Below, piece by piece: positions 26,877 to 36,195 of a DNA stretch of 64,000 bases (positions are counted from its first letter, which is position 1; each line of letters starts with the position of its first letter). Both the position numbers and the translations under genes were made by a program. The notes under the pieces were generated by a model, which saw only the letters and a program-made list of their open reading frames with translations, made no database searches and was not told the DNA's origin. This DNA is from an uncultured Flavobacteriaceae bacterium (lineage in GTDB: Bacteria; Bacteroidota; Bacteroidia; Flavobacteriales; Flavobacteriaceae): assembly GCA_947487895.1 (NCBI GenBank), contig CANKYF010000002.1:310001-374000 (forward strand). The letters run 5' to 3'.

Positions 26877-27575
26877 ATGTTTAATAATGGAGATATAGAA
26901 AAAATTACTGCTCTTTTTAAAAAGCGCAAAAAACACTCTATAATTGAAAGTAACTTTCAATTAAATTATATCAAAAATAATTTAGACAAAGACCTTTCTG
27001 CACTTTATTTATCAAGACAACCATTAGACACCATAGGAAAGTATTTAAAAAAATTAGACAAGTCTGTAAAAGAAGGTACATTTAAAAATATATTAAAATA
27101 TCAATTTACTAGATTTCAAAAATATACAAAAGCCCAAGAGGCTGAATCAAAAATTAAATTAGGAGGAAAAGCACCTGAATTTTCTCTAAAATCTATAAAC
27201 GGAGAATATTATTCAGTAGACTTTTCAAAAAACAAATACACTATACTCGATTTTTGGGGTAGTTGGTGTGCACCTTGTATTTCTGGTTTTCCAAAAATGA
27301 AAGAATATTTTGAAAAACACAAAAACAAAATTAAGTTTATCGGAATAGCCTGTAATGACACAGAAACAAAATGGAAAAATGCGGTTTTTGAACATAAATT
27401 AAAATGGAAAAACCTTCTCAATGACAATGAAATTAACAAAGATGTTTCTATTAAATATGCTGTAGAAGCTTATCCAACAAAAATAATAATAAATTCAAGT
27501 GGAATTATAGAAGGAGTGTTTAAAGGGGAAGGAGAAGATTTCTATGAAAGACTGGATGAATTAATGAAAAATTAA
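26877..27575 (+). CDS. C-terminal fragment: TlpA-like thioredoxin domain
   Basis: 232 residues, same frame as the fragment before it. The last ~135 residues form a thioredoxin fold with the redox motif WGSWCAPCISGFP near residue 131 and the cis-Pro AYPTKII. It is probably a thiol-disulfide reductase of the TlpA/ResA class, but without the upstream lipoprotein signal it would not be exported. Translation from the ATG at 26877 lacks an obvious ribosome site. Confidence 0.65.
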   Translation: MFNNGDIEKITALFKKRKKHSIIESNFQLNYIKNNLDKDLSALYLSRQPLDTIGKYLKKLDKSVKEGTFKNILKYQFTRFQKYTKAQEAESKIKLGGKAPEFSLKSINGEYYSVDFSKNKYTILDFWGSWCAPCISGFPKMKEYFEKHKNKIKFIGIACNDTETKWKNAVFEHKLKWKNLLNDNEINKDVSIKYAVEAYPTKIIINSSGIIEGVFKGEGEDFYERLDELMKN

Positions 27576-27696
27576 AAAATCATTAATCCATTAAACAAAT
27601 AATTTTCCAAAATATTCATCTTTAAACAATTGAGAAATCTATTTGTAATAAATTACAGTTAATTTAGTGCAATACTAAATATTTCAAACCCATAAA

Positions 27697-28794
27697 ATGA
27701 ACCCATTTAAAGTATTAATCAAATCTGTAATTCTAGCAAGTATATTAATATCGTGTATCTCATTTAATTCTTCGTCTGAAACAGAAATTGATTATTGTAA
27801 CGAAATAACCAACCTTTCCCAAAAATATTTTGATAGTACAAGTGTAAAGGGAATATCTGTTGGAGTGTATAACTACCAAAAAAATGCTTTTGTGCAATGT
27901 GTTACCGGAATATCTCATGCCAATAAAAACGTAACAAAAGATATGCTTTGGGGTATTGGTAGTAATACCAAAACATTTGTTGCTGTTTTAACCCTAAAAT
28001 TAGCTGAAGAAGGGCTTCTAAATATTAACGATGAAATAGGGAAATATATACCTGTTTATAATAACATTGATCCTACTATTACTGTAAGGCAAATTTTGCA
28101 ACACCATAGCGGATTAGTAAATGTTTTTGAGTCTAAAACTTTTACCAAAGAACTTTATAGTGATCCAACAAAGGAATGGAAGCCAAAAGACGTTTTAAAA
28201 TACATTCCTGAACCTATTGGAAAACCAGATACTGTAGATTACTATGCAGATGCTAACTTTATAATTGCTGGAATGATTATTGAAAAAGTTACAGGAATGC
28301 AATTGCATATAGCTATGCGAAAGTATATTACAGAACCTTTAGGTCTTACAGACACCTATTTTAAAGTGTTTGATTCTACCACAAAAACACTCACCCACCC
28401 TTGGGTAGGCGATAAAGACCTAAATGACCTCCCTCGCACTGCGCTTTATACATCTACTTGGGCAGCTGGCGCTATGGTATCATCTCCCCAAAATATGACA
28501 AAATGGTATCAGGCTTTATTTAGCCATAAGTTTCTTTCTGAAACCTATTTCAATGAATTTGTTTCGTTTAAACCTTGGGATGCAGACCAGTTTTATCAAT
28601 ATGTTGGACTGGGCATTTACAAAATAGAACACAATGGAAAAACCTACTACGGGCATGGTGGTGGCGTTGCTGGCTATTTTTCGTTCACACTTTATGATTT
28701 AGAGACAAAAAACTCAATTATAGCAATGACTACTGGAGACTTTTTTGTTGCCGAAAAACTTTCTTATGAAGTCGCTGAATTGTTTCAAAAGTAA
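27697..28794 (+). CDS. Serine hydrolase, class C beta-lactamase family, lipoprotein
   Basis: 365 residues. Lipobox LISC with Cys at residue 20, so probably a lipoprotein. The beta-lactamase-like fold shows SxxK as SNTK (Ser89, Lys92) and HGGG (YGHGGGVAGYF) near the C-terminus. The YxN position reads YAD (Tyr183-Ala-Asp185), a substitution in the usual Tyr-x-Asn motif. The likely role is a peptidase or esterase acting on peptidoglycan or small peptides; true beta-lactamase activity is not supported. It follows the broken TlpA gene with about 120 bases between. Confidence 0.85.
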   Translation: MNPFKVLIKSVILASILISCISFNSSSETEIDYCNEITNLSQKYFDSTSVKGISVGVYNYQKNAFVQCVTGISHANKNVTKDMLWGIGSNTKTFVAVLTLKLAEEGLLNINDEIGKYIPVYNNIDPTITVRQILQHHSGLVNVFESKTFTKELYSDPTKEWKPKDVLKYIPEPIGKPDTVDYYADANFIIAGMIIEKVTGMQLHIAMRKYITEPLGLTDTYFKVFDSTTKTLTHPWVGDKDLNDLPRTALYTSTWAAGAMVSSPQNMTKWYQALFSHKFLSETYFNEFVSFKPWDADQFYQYVGLGIYKIEHNGKTYYGHGGGVAGYFSFTLYDLETKNSIIAMTTGDFFVAEKLSYEVAELFQK

Positions 28795-29027
28795 AATCAA
28801 TGTATTTAAATTGACTTTAAACTGAAACGCTCTTGATTTTTAACAAACAATAAAACTTCTCAGACAAATCAAATAAATCGCTTTTATATATCTTGCCCTA
28901 GTAAATGAATATAAGAACAATAGATTTATTTGGGAAACCACTGTTTATTTGGGTGACGATACCAAATTCAGTGTTAATATTACCATTTAGATAACATTGA
29001 AGTTTAATTAATCAAACTGAAAACATA

Positions 29028-29492
29028 TTACTCTTCAACTTTGCAAGTAGACCTTCGTCTAGTATCAATTAAGTAAATAATTTTCCAAGTAGCTCCATCT
29101 TTAAATAATTGAAAAGAATTGACCCCGCAATGGCTAAATTTATCATTAAACCAAAACTCATATGGCGTCCAAACGTTGGCCATATTCCCATCAATTTGAA
29201 TATTATAACTTAATAGGCGTTCATCCCATTTTTGATCTGCTGTTCTGGTAGCTATAGCCTTTAAAACATTTGCTGGTGAATCTTCAACCAACTTATCCTC
29301 CCCTTCCTTAGTCCTAAAAGCGGTTTGCATTATTATTTTATCACTCATTACAGATTTCATTAATATAGTATCTCCTTTATGAAATCCTTCAAAAAATGTA
29401 TCTATCGTTGCTCTTGCGCTTTGCTCTTCTTCGCTTTGCGAAAAAATAGTTGTTGTAATAAGCAAAACAAGGTAAAATATAACTCTCTGCAT
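29028..29492 (-). CDS. Secreted SnoaL/NTF2-like protein
   Basis: 154 residues from ATG 29492, giving a clean signal peptide (MQRVIFYLVLLITTTIFSQ). The mature part reads as a nuclear transport factor 2-like fold: ATIDTFFEGFHKGDTILMKS, NVWTPYEFWFNDKFSHCGVNSFQLFK and WKIIYLIDTRR (shown in part). DUF4440/SnoaL-like proteins of this type have no assigned reaction. It lies divergent from panB, separated by about 110 bases. Confidence 0.8.
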   Translation of the reverse strand: MQRVIFYLVLLITTTIFSQSEEEQSARATIDTFFEGFHKGDTILMKSVMSDKIIMQTAFRTKEGEDKLVEDSPANVLKAIATRTADQKWDERLLSYNIQIDGNMANVWTPYEFWFNDKFSHCGVNSFQLFKDGATWKIIYLIDTRRRSTCKVEE

Positions 29493-29602
29493 AATAGTAA
29501 GTTTTAAACTAAAATAGCTTTTCACTATGAAAATGTGCTATCAATAAACAAAAGTTTAACAGTTTAATTTATTACTTTTACCTACTATTTAAATACAAAA
29601 AT

Positions 29603-30421
29603 ATGTCTACAGCAAAAAAACAATACAAACGCGTTACTGTAAAATCATTGGTTGATATGAAAGCTTCTGGCGAGAAAATATCAATGTTAACGGCTTATGA
29701 CTACACCATGGCTAAAATTGTTGATGGCGCTGGAGTAGATGTTATTTTAGTTGGTGATTCTGCTAGTAATGTTATGGCTGGTCATGAAACTACATTGCCT
29801 ATTACTTTAGATCAAATGATTTATCATGCGTCTTCTGTAATAAGAGCTATTGATCGTGCACTAGTTGTTGTAGATTTACCTTTTGGAAGCTACCAAAGTG
29901 ATCCTAAAGAAGCGTTGCGTTCTGCCATTAGAATTATGAAAGAAAGTGGTGCGCATTCTGTTAAACTAGAGGGTGGTAAAGAAATTAAAGAGTCTATAAA
30001 ACGTATATTACATGCAGGTATTCCTGTAATGGGACATTTAGGCTTAACACCCCAATCTATTTATAAATTTGGTACTTATACCGTACGTGCTAAAGAGGAA
30101 GAAGAAGCTGAAAGATTAGTACAAGATGCAAAAATGTTAGAGCGCATTGGATGCTTTGGGATAGTTCTCGAAAAAATCCCTGCAGCTTTAGCTAAACGTG
30201 TTGCAGAAAGTGTTAGTATTCCTATTATTGGTATTGGTGCTGGACCAAATGTTGACGGACAAGTGCTTGTTTTACATGACATGTTAGGAATGACTCATGA
30301 GTTCAACCCAAGATTTTTACGTAGATATTTAAATCTATATGAAGACATGACCAAAGCCATGGAACAATATGTAGCTGACGTTAAAAGCGTTGATTTCCCA
30401 AATGAGAATGAACAATATTAA
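29603..30421 (+). CDS. panB: 3-methyl-2-oxobutanoate hydroxymethyltransferase
   Basis: 272 residues. PanB motifs: [38 protein letters not shown] and [11 protein letters not shown]-like text (here [19 protein letters not shown]), plus [21 protein letters not shown]. Mg-binding Asp residues are in DYTMAK and GDSASN. It makes ketopantoate from alpha-ketoisovalerate for pantothenate and CoA. The start [15 protein letters not shown] is standard. A RluA-type gene follows on the same strand after 38 bases. Confidence 0.96.
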   Translation: MSTAKKQYKRVTVKSLVDMKASGEKISMLTAYDYTMAKIVDGAGVDVILVGDSASNVMAGHETTLPITLDQMIYHASSVIRAIDRALVVVDLPFGSYQSDPKEALRSAIRIMKESGAHSVKLEGGKEIKESIKRILHAGIPVMGHLGLTPQSIYKFGTYTVRAKEEEEAERLVQDAKMLERIGCFGIVLEKIPAALAKRVAESVSIPIIGIGAGPNVDGQVLVLHDMLGMTHEFNPRFLRRYLNLYEDMTKAMEQYVADVKSVDFPNENEQY

Positions 30422-30459
30422 GGTTGTTAGTTGAAAATTAGTGATAATCTGTGTAATTC

Positions 30460-31158
30460 GTGTCTAATAAGATCTTATCCAATAAAAGTAACCTACAAGT
30501 ATTATATGATGATAATCACGTTATTGTAGTTAACAAACGAGCAGGTGATATTGTTCAAGGTGATAAAACAGGTGATAAGCCACTTAGTGATGTTGTAAAA
30601 GAATATATTAAAGACAAGTACAACAAACCAGGAAATGTATATTTAGGAACTGTTCATAGATTAGACAGACCAACTACAGGTATTGTAGTATTTGCAAAAA
30701 CCAGTAAAGCACTAACCAGACTAAATAAACTCTTTGCTTCAAAAGATATTAGTAAAACGTATTGGGCTGTGGTTGATAGAGAACCACCAAAATCTCAAGA
30801 TACTTTAATCAATTGGCTTAAAAAAAATCCCAAAAACAATAAATCTTACGCTCACATAAAAGAGGTGAAAGACAGTAAAAAAGCCATTTTACATTATCAA
30901 CTACTAAAAAAATTACAACGCTACTTTTTATTAGAAGTTAATTTAGAAACTGGTAGACACCACCAAATACGATGTCAATTATCAAATCTTGGTTGCATTA
31001 TTAAAGGCGACTTAAAATACGGTGCTAACCGCAGTAATAAAGATGCTAGCATCCATTTACACGCTAGAGAAATTCAGTTTGTACACCCTGTTTCAAAAGA
31101 AGATATAAATATAATAGCTCCTTTACCTAAAGACCCCGTCTGGGATGCTTGCCAATAA
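30460..31158 (+). CDS. RluA family pseudouridine synthase
   Basis: 232 residues from GTG 30460; an internal start would remove the conserved N-terminal LQVLYDDNHVIVVNK. The catalytic loop is HRLDRPTTGIVVFAK, where the Asp is the nucleophile, and the later GRHHQIRCQLS contains the conserved RxHQIR. It lacks an S4 domain, like RluA and TruC. It isomerises uridine in rRNA or tRNA; the exact site is unclear. It is downstream of panB on the same strand, and the spacer carries GTGTAATTCGTGTC, part of which may form the start region. Confidence 0.88.
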   Translation: MSNKILSNKSNLQVLYDDNHVIVVNKRAGDIVQGDKTGDKPLSDVVKEYIKDKYNKPGNVYLGTVHRLDRPTTGIVVFAKTSKALTRLNKLFASKDISKTYWAVVDREPPKSQDTLINWLKKNPKNNKSYAHIKEVKDSKKAILHYQLLKKLQRYFLLEVNLETGRHHQIRCQLSNLGCIIKGDLKYGANRSNKDASIHLHAREIQFVHPVSKEDINIIAPLPKDPVWDACQ

Positions 31159-31248
31159 ATAAGTCATAAACGTCAGATTATACGCAGCTGAAATGCACTT
31201 TCAAGAATAGTTCAAATACAAACTATTTTATATCTTTAAGAAAAAACA

Positions 31249-32631
31249 TTGAACAATATCCCTGATATTCTTAAAACGCAAAAAACATTTTTTAGAACAC
31301 AAAAAACTAAAGATGTTAATTACAGACTACAACTTTTAAAAGCATTAAAAACTGAAATCATTGTAAGCGAACAAGCTATTTATGAGGCTTTAAAAAAAGA
31401 CTTCAAAAAATCTGAATTTGAAAGTTTTATAAGTGAATTTGGTTTGGTTGTTTCAGAATTAAACCTTGCCATTAAAAACTTAAAAAGGTGGGCTAAACCT
31501 AAACGTGTTAAAGCGTCTATGCTCACATTTCCTTCTAAAGATTATATTTATAAAGAGCCTTATGGAATTGTTTTAGTCATTGGTCCTTGGAACTATCCGT
31601 TTCTACTAACCATGGAGCCTCTTATTATGGCTATAGCTGCTGGAAATACCGTAGTTATAAAACCTAGTGAATTAACAGAACATACATCTGGATTAGTTGC
31701 TAAAATTATTGAAAACGTATTTTCTAAGGAAGTAGCTACTGCTGTTCAAGGTGGTATTCCTGTTGCTACAGAATTATTAGCCCAAAGGTGGGATTATATT
31801 TTCTTTACAGGAAGTGTGCCTGTTGGTAAAATTGTGGCTAAGGCTGCTGCTAAACATTTAACACCTGTTACTTTAGAACTCGGTGGCAAATCACCATGTA
31901 TTATTGATGATACTATTAATTTAAAATTAACTGCTAAACGTTTGGTTTGGGGAAAGTTTTTAAACGGTGGACAAACATGTATTGCTGCAGATTATCTCAT
32001 AATTCATAAGAATATAAAAAGTGCTTTTATTGATATACTCAAGGAAGAACTTATCAAAGTTTATGGCGAAAAACCAGAGACGTCTAATGATTTCCCAAGA
32101 ATCATTAATAAACGTAACACCGAACGTTTAGCTAAAATTCTAGAAAACACTAATATTCTTTATGGTGGAGATTTAGATATTGAAGACTGCTACATTTCTC
32201 CTACTTTGATTGAAGTGGCTGATTTAAATAATACTCTGATGTCTGATGAAATTTTTGGACCTATTCTTCCCATTTTAACATATGAAACCGAAGAAGACAT
32301 TGAAGCTATTGTTTGGAATTTTGAAAAACCACTCGCCTTTTACATGTTTTCAAACAACAAAAACTTTGTGGAACGTACTATCAATAAATTTGAATTTGGT
32401 GGCGGTGTCGTAAACGATTTATTAATCCACTTTGGAAATCATAACTTGCCTTTTGGAGGCGTGGGACATAGCGGAATGGGAGCTTACCATGGAAAACTAG
32501 GATTTGATACATTTTCTCATGAAAAATCAATCATTAAGCGTGGTAATTGGATAGACCCACCTGTGCGTTATGCGCCTTATAGCCCTAAAAAGTTTAAAAT
32601 ATTAAAGCAAATGTTTAAGTGGTTTGGGTAA
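31249..32631 (+). CDS. Aldehyde dehydrogenase
   Basis: 460 residues from a TTG at 31249, as no ATG near the N-terminus keeps the full helix, and the length suits class-3/FALDH-like enzymes. Motifs: FPWNYP-like GPWNYPFLLT, TGSVPVGKIVA, the Glu motif LELGGKSP, the catalytic Cys in NGGQTCIAADY, and EIFGPILPI. It oxidises aldehydes with NAD(P). The C-terminal SHEKSIIKRGNWIDPPVRYAPYS is typical of the aliphatic-aldehyde group. Single gene, convergent with the histidine kinase. Confidence 0.92.
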   Translation: MNNIPDILKTQKTFFRTQKTKDVNYRLQLLKALKTEIIVSEQAIYEALKKDFKKSEFESFISEFGLVVSELNLAIKNLKRWAKPKRVKASMLTFPSKDYIYKEPYGIVLVIGPWNYPFLLTMEPLIMAIAAGNTVVIKPSELTEHTSGLVAKIIENVFSKEVATAVQGGIPVATELLAQRWDYIFFTGSVPVGKIVAKAAAKHLTPVTLELGGKSPCIIDDTINLKLTAKRLVWGKFLNGGQTCIAADYLIIHKNIKSAFIDILKEELIKVYGEKPETSNDFPRIINKRNTERLAKILENTNILYGGDLDIEDCYISPTLIEVADLNNTLMSDEIFGPILPILTYETEEDIEAIVWNFEKPLAFYMFSNNKNFVERTINKFEFGGGVVNDLLIHFGNHNLPFGGVGHSGMGAYHGKLGFDTFSHEKSIIKRGNWIDPPVRYAPYSPKKFKILKQMFKWFG

Positions 32632-32756
32632 ATTTTTCGTCAATCTGAAATCGTTTCAGATTCTCATAATGATTCTAAAACTTAAGATTATACAAATGCT
32701 ATTACTAAATAATCGAATTATGAGACCTTGAAACTAGTCCAAGGTGACACGAACTA

Positions 32757-33557
32757 TTATTCATAAGGATAATTAATCACCAACTCTACCCCTTTTCCTT
32801 CTTCAGAATTCAATTGCAATTCAGCATTAATTAAATTAGCCCGACTTTGCATATTTAGTAGTCCTGCGCCTTTTTTAACGGTAGAAACATCAAAACCTTT
32901 TCCATCATCTTTTGCAGTAATAATAAGATTGTCAGGTTGGTATTCTAAAGTAATATATAGGTTTTCTGCTTCAGAATATTTTACAGAATTAGATAAGAAC
33001 TCTTGTATAATTCTAAAAAGAATGATTTCATGTTTTTTATTGCTAAAAGCGCGTTTCTCTCCAATAGTATGTTTTTGCGCCGATGCAAACTTCATTTTTT
33101 TGAGACGATCTAACTCATTAGAGACCGATTGCTCAAAGCCAATATTCAATACTACCTCATTATTTAGGGTTCTTGAAAGGGCTCTTACTTCTCTTAAACT
33201 CTCACTTAATGCGTCACTAGTATCTTTAAACTTATCCTTAATCTCCTCTCCTGCTTGCATTTTTAAAATACTCAGTTGCATACTGGCAAAAGACAATAAC
33301 TGTCCTACATTATCATGCAGCTCCCAACCAATATTTTTAAGAGTTTGTTCTTGAGATTCAGTTTGCGCTTGGACTATTTCTTCTTCAAAAGCTTGTTCTT
33401 GGGCTATTTTATCTAGTAGTAGTTTATTTTTACGTTTTAAGAACACAATAAAAAAGACGATTACCAAAGTGGTAATAATTACCAAAACGGCAATCATATA
33501 CACTAATAAATAGCGCTCTGCAGCCGTACTAGCCATGCGTTCTGTAGTTTGCGTCAT
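32757..33557 (-). CDS. Sensor histidine kinase, NarL/NreB type
   Basis: 266 residues. One membrane helix at about 21-41, then a coiled-coil linker (~45-75), then a HisKA_3 dimerisation domain with phosphorylatable His in WELHDNVGQLLSF near residue 83, and a HATPase_c domain (N-box QEFLSNSVKYSEA, G1-box DDGKGFD). No periplasmic sensor domain. It is the last gene of a minus-strand set after a seven-span membrane protein and a small anchored protein. No response regulator gene is seen nearby. Confidence 0.9.
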   Translation of the reverse strand: MTQTTERMASTAAERYLLVYMIAVLVIITTLVIVFFIVFLKRKNKLLLDKIAQEQAFEEEIVQAQTESQEQTLKNIGWELHDNVGQLLSFASMQLSILKMQAGEEIKDKFKDTSDALSESLREVRALSRTLNNEVVLNIGFEQSVSNELDRLKKMKFASAQKHTIGEKRAFSNKKHEIILFRIIQEFLSNSVKYSEAENLYITLEYQPDNLIITAKDDGKGFDVSTVKKGAGLLNMQSRANLINAELQLNSEEGKGVELVINYPYE

Positions 33558-33572
33558 GTAACAAATATATGC

Positions 33573-34310
33573 TTAATTTACTATGTATTCTTTTTCAGGC
33601 TTGCAAAAAATTAGAGCAAATGTGAAGATAGAATACATCATGATATTTGATAACAAATAAATTTTCCATCTTAAAATCCTAAAATTTAAATCTAGGGTAC
33701 TCACATCCCCAACTTCATAAGTAAAGTAAACATCATAAAACTCAAGTGGAGTCGTAATTAGCCACCAAATAAATATAACAACACTAATATAAAAATTAAG
33801 TGACTTATAAAAAGTCAATACTCTATCACTTTGTAAAATTTCAATGAAATAAAATACCGTACATATAAAAATTATTATAGCTCCAAGGACACCTAAAACT
33901 GGAAATAATTTATTAAAAAAAGCATTTCCACTAAATGCTATATATGTAATTGAAAATATTAAATAAGCTATTGCTCCGAATTTTATTATAATTTTCGATA
34001 GCTTTTTTTGCAATATTTTATGATAATAAAAAGAAAAAAATAATATTGCTCCAATGGTCCAATAAGATGTTCCCCACCAAAAATTTTTTTCAATTATAGT
34101 ACCCACTAAAAATTTCAGAAACCCCTTTTCGTGTACGTGCCAAGTATATCCACCTATGAAATCACAAACAGTTAAATAAACCAAAAATAAAATAAAATAT
34201 TTAGCTGCTGTTAATTTATACTTTGTATAAAGCACTAAACCAGTAACAGCAGCTATTAATTCTACACTATGAGTTAATAATAGATAATTTTCTTTTAAAA
34301 AATCATCCAT
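33573..34310 (-). CDS. Seven-span membrane protein of unknown function
   Basis: 245 residues. Hydrophobic helices at about 15-30, 36-50, 75-95, 105-125, 130-155, 170-190 and 215-235, that is six or seven spans. No known motif. It is encoded 15 bases upstream of the histidine kinase gene and 5 bases after a 173-residue gene, so the three are likely co-transcribed. A role as a membrane sensor feeding the kinase is suggested by this order only. Confidence 0.6.
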   Translation of the reverse strand: MDDFLKENYLLLTHSVELIAAVTGLVLYTKYKLTAAKYFILFLVYLTVCDFIGGYTWHVHEKGFLKFLVGTIIEKNFWWGTSYWTIGAILFFSFYYHKILQKKLSKIIIKFGAIAYLIFSITYIAFSGNAFFNKLFPVLGVLGAIIIFICTVFYFIEILQSDRVLTFYKSLNFYISVVIFIWWLITTPLEFYDVYFTYEVGDVSTLDLNFRILRWKIYLLSNIMMYSIFTFALIFCKPEKEYIVN

Positions 34311-34315
34311 ATTAT

Positions 34316-34837
34316 TTAATTCGGATATCCACCACCACCTGTAGATCCATTATTATCAGGCGGAATTGGTAAATTTTTATCGTGTTCTTGCGAATAAAAA
34401 TTCATAATGCTTGCCTTAGATGTCTTCTCATGACCTGTAGGAACTATAAACATTGTATTTCGATTCTTTTTTACTGGGTTTGGATTTTTACCATAATTAC
34501 CCATATATACTCTTATACCTGTCATTTTATAGCCTAAGCTATCTGCTTTAGCTTCTGCATAATCTAAATAATTTTTTATATTATCTAGAGACCAACCAAC
34601 ATTGGTTGTCTTTTTTCTTGAGCCTTCTACATCAATTATAGAATCAATTTCTGTTGGGTTATTCTTTTGCCAGTTTTTAAATAATTTAGTGGCTTCTGCT
34701 ACAGAAATAGTGTCTTTAGGACATTTAATTTCATGAGCCATAGGCTTCATATCTCCTGCTCCTTGTCTGGGGCAAAAAAAGTAAGTAATTAAAGCACCAA
34801 TAATAACTCCCAGTAGGAGTGGTCTTAAGTTTTTCAT
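34316..34837 (-). CDS. Small membrane-anchored protein, first gene of kinase operon
   Basis: 173 residues. The N-terminal helix LLLGVIIGALITYFFCP (6-23) is an anchor, not a lipobox. The remaining soluble part has no recognised domain (ISVAEATKLFKNWQKN..., DNIKNYLDYAEAKADSLGYK, RVYMGNYGKNP quoted in short pieces), and ends in a Gly/Asn/Pro tail. The 5-base gap to the next gene and kinase downstream suggests an exported sensor or signalling component. Function unknown. Confidence 0.6.
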   Translation of the reverse strand: MKNLRPLLLGVIIGALITYFFCPRQGAGDMKPMAHEIKCPKDTISVAEATKLFKNWQKNNPTEIDSIIDVEGSRKKTTNVGWSLDNIKNYLDYAEAKADSLGYKMTGIRVYMGNYGKNPNPVKKNRNTMFIVPTGHEKTSKASIMNFYSQEHDKNLPIPPDNNGSTGGGGYPN

Positions 34838-34952
34838 AAATAAAATGGTTTAATTAGTTAATTAATAGCTGCCCTAATGTAATAAAAAAATGTTATGATA
34901 GGCTTTTTCATATATAAAAAAACATAAAAACCTCTTCTGTAAATGCTGTATT

Positions 34953-35579
34953 TTAAGAAGGGAAACCTAACATTTCTCCCATACCAACGGTGAAAAGCCA
35001 ACAACCATAAATGGCATGTTCTATAGAAACCAATAAGGTAGAGTTTGTCTTTTTATAGGTTAATGCAAATAATAATCCACCTAAAAACGTAAGAATAATA
35101 ACTAGTGTATTTTTAAAAAGTAAATGTGCTAAAGAGAACAATATAGCATTTATAAACAGAAACAAATTGTCAGACTTTAGCATACCATTATACCTTTCAA
35201 AGAAAAAGGTTCTGTAAATTAACTCTTGGGGATAAACAGATAAAAACGTATACACAAACAAAATAAAAACCCAGAGTTTTGGCTTGTTCAATAACACCAC
35301 AAAAAGAGATGTTTTATTTGTTAACCAAACAAATAATATAGTTACCACAATGATAATTGAAAGCTTAAAGAGTGTAGTTTTCCAGAATTGTTTCCAATTA
35401 AGGTTTTTGGCTATTTTAAATTTAAGTTTTTCAACTTTTAACAAAACAAAAATCACATAAATAAATCCAATTAGCCCAATGACACCCTTGATTAGTGGTG
35501 AATATTTAATAGTAAAACTAACAGGAATTAAAACAAAAATTATAAATAACTCAATACTCTTGTAAACCGTAGATTTCAT
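34953..35579 (-). CDS. CPBP family intramembrane protease-like protein
   Basis: 208 residues with six to eight hydrophobic helices. The CPBP (Abi) motif is present as PQELIYRTFFF near residue 118: the canonical EExxxR reads QExxxR, so the first Glu is Gln. The second motif FSLAHLLFKN and third EHAIYGCW carry the expected His residues. Members are prenyl endopeptidases or protease-like proteins. It lies 1 base from the stop of the Lrp-type regulator gene, so the two are probably co-transcribed. Activity with the first Glu missing is uncertain. Confidence 0.8.
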   Translation of the reverse strand: MKSTVYKSIELFIIFVLIPVSFTIKYSPLIKGVIGLIGFIYVIFVLLKVEKLKFKIAKNLNWKQFWKTTLFKLSIIIVVTILFVWLTNKTSLFVVLLNKPKLWVFILFVYTFLSVYPQELIYRTFFFERYNGMLKSDNLFLFINAILFSLAHLLFKNTLVIILTFLGGLLFALTYKKTNSTLLVSIEHAIYGCWLFTVGMGEMLGFPS

Positions 35580-35580
35580 T

Positions 35581-36039
35581 TTAAAAATTTATAGCTGTGG
35601 TGTGTTTTACTTCGTTTATTACAAACATACTATGTGTACTACCAATATGATTTATAGTCGTTAATTTTTTTACCATAAATTCTCTAAACTCTGCCATATC
35701 TGATACTAACACTTTTAAAAGGTAGTCGTAATCGCCACTTAAATGATAACATTCTAGCACTTCACTTAATTTATTTACCTCTTTTTCGAAACTCACCACA
35801 TATTCCTGAATGTGCTGTACTAATTTGATATGGCAATATACTATAAACGCTTTTTCAACTTTTTGCTTATTCAATAAAGCTACATAACCATTTATAAAAC
35901 CTGTTTTCTCTAACTTTTTTATACGCTCATAAACAGCGGTTACAGACAAATCTAATTTATTAGAAAGTTCTTTATTAGTTTGTTTGCAATCTTGCTGTAA
36001 ATACTCTAAAAGTCTCTTATCTGTAGTATCGAACACCAT
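35581..36039 (-). CDS. Lrp/AsnC family transcriptional regulator
   Basis: 152 residues. HTH at the N-terminus (LLEYLQQDCKQTNKELSNKLDLSVTAVYERIKKLEKTG in pieces: KELSNKLDLSVTAVYERI) and the ligand-binding RAM domain to the end, with GDYDYLLKVLVSDM. It lies divergent from a trans-sulfuration enzyme gene over a 156-base AT-rich spacer, the usual arrangement for an Lrp regulator of amino-acid metabolism, so that gene is the expected target. Co-transcribed with the downstream CPBP gene. Confidence 0.9.
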   Translation of the reverse strand: MVFDTTDKRLLEYLQQDCKQTNKELSNKLDLSVTAVYERIKKLEKTGFINGYVALLNKQKVEKAFIVYCHIKLVQHIQEYVVSFEKEVNKLSEVLECYHLSGDYDYLLKVLVSDMAEFREFMVKKLTTINHIGSTHSMFVINEVKHTTAINF

Positions 36040-36195
36040 AACTGAAAAATTTTCTTAAATATACAATTAAACGAATTGTTAAATTAATATAATTCTACTA
36101 AATAGTTAAAATTAAGATTTATTTTCTATATAAAATTAATATGATTGATTTTAATTCAATAAAATAAGACTTTTACATTATAAAATTAATAGATT

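Larger units (their letters stand above)
26406..27575 (+). pseudogene. TlpA-family thioredoxin gene split by in-frame stop
   Basis: Reading one frame from 26406 to 27575 gives a complete DUF4369 plus thioredoxin-like lipoprotein, broken only by TAA at 26739-26741; the 45 codons between that stop and the ATG at 26877 read as ordinary coding sequence (GKLEKLNLKYQAKGS...). A single base change from AAA (Lys) to TAA would explain it. Hence a recent nonsense mutation, or a sequencing error or recoded stop. The two pieces are listed next. Confidence 0.8.
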
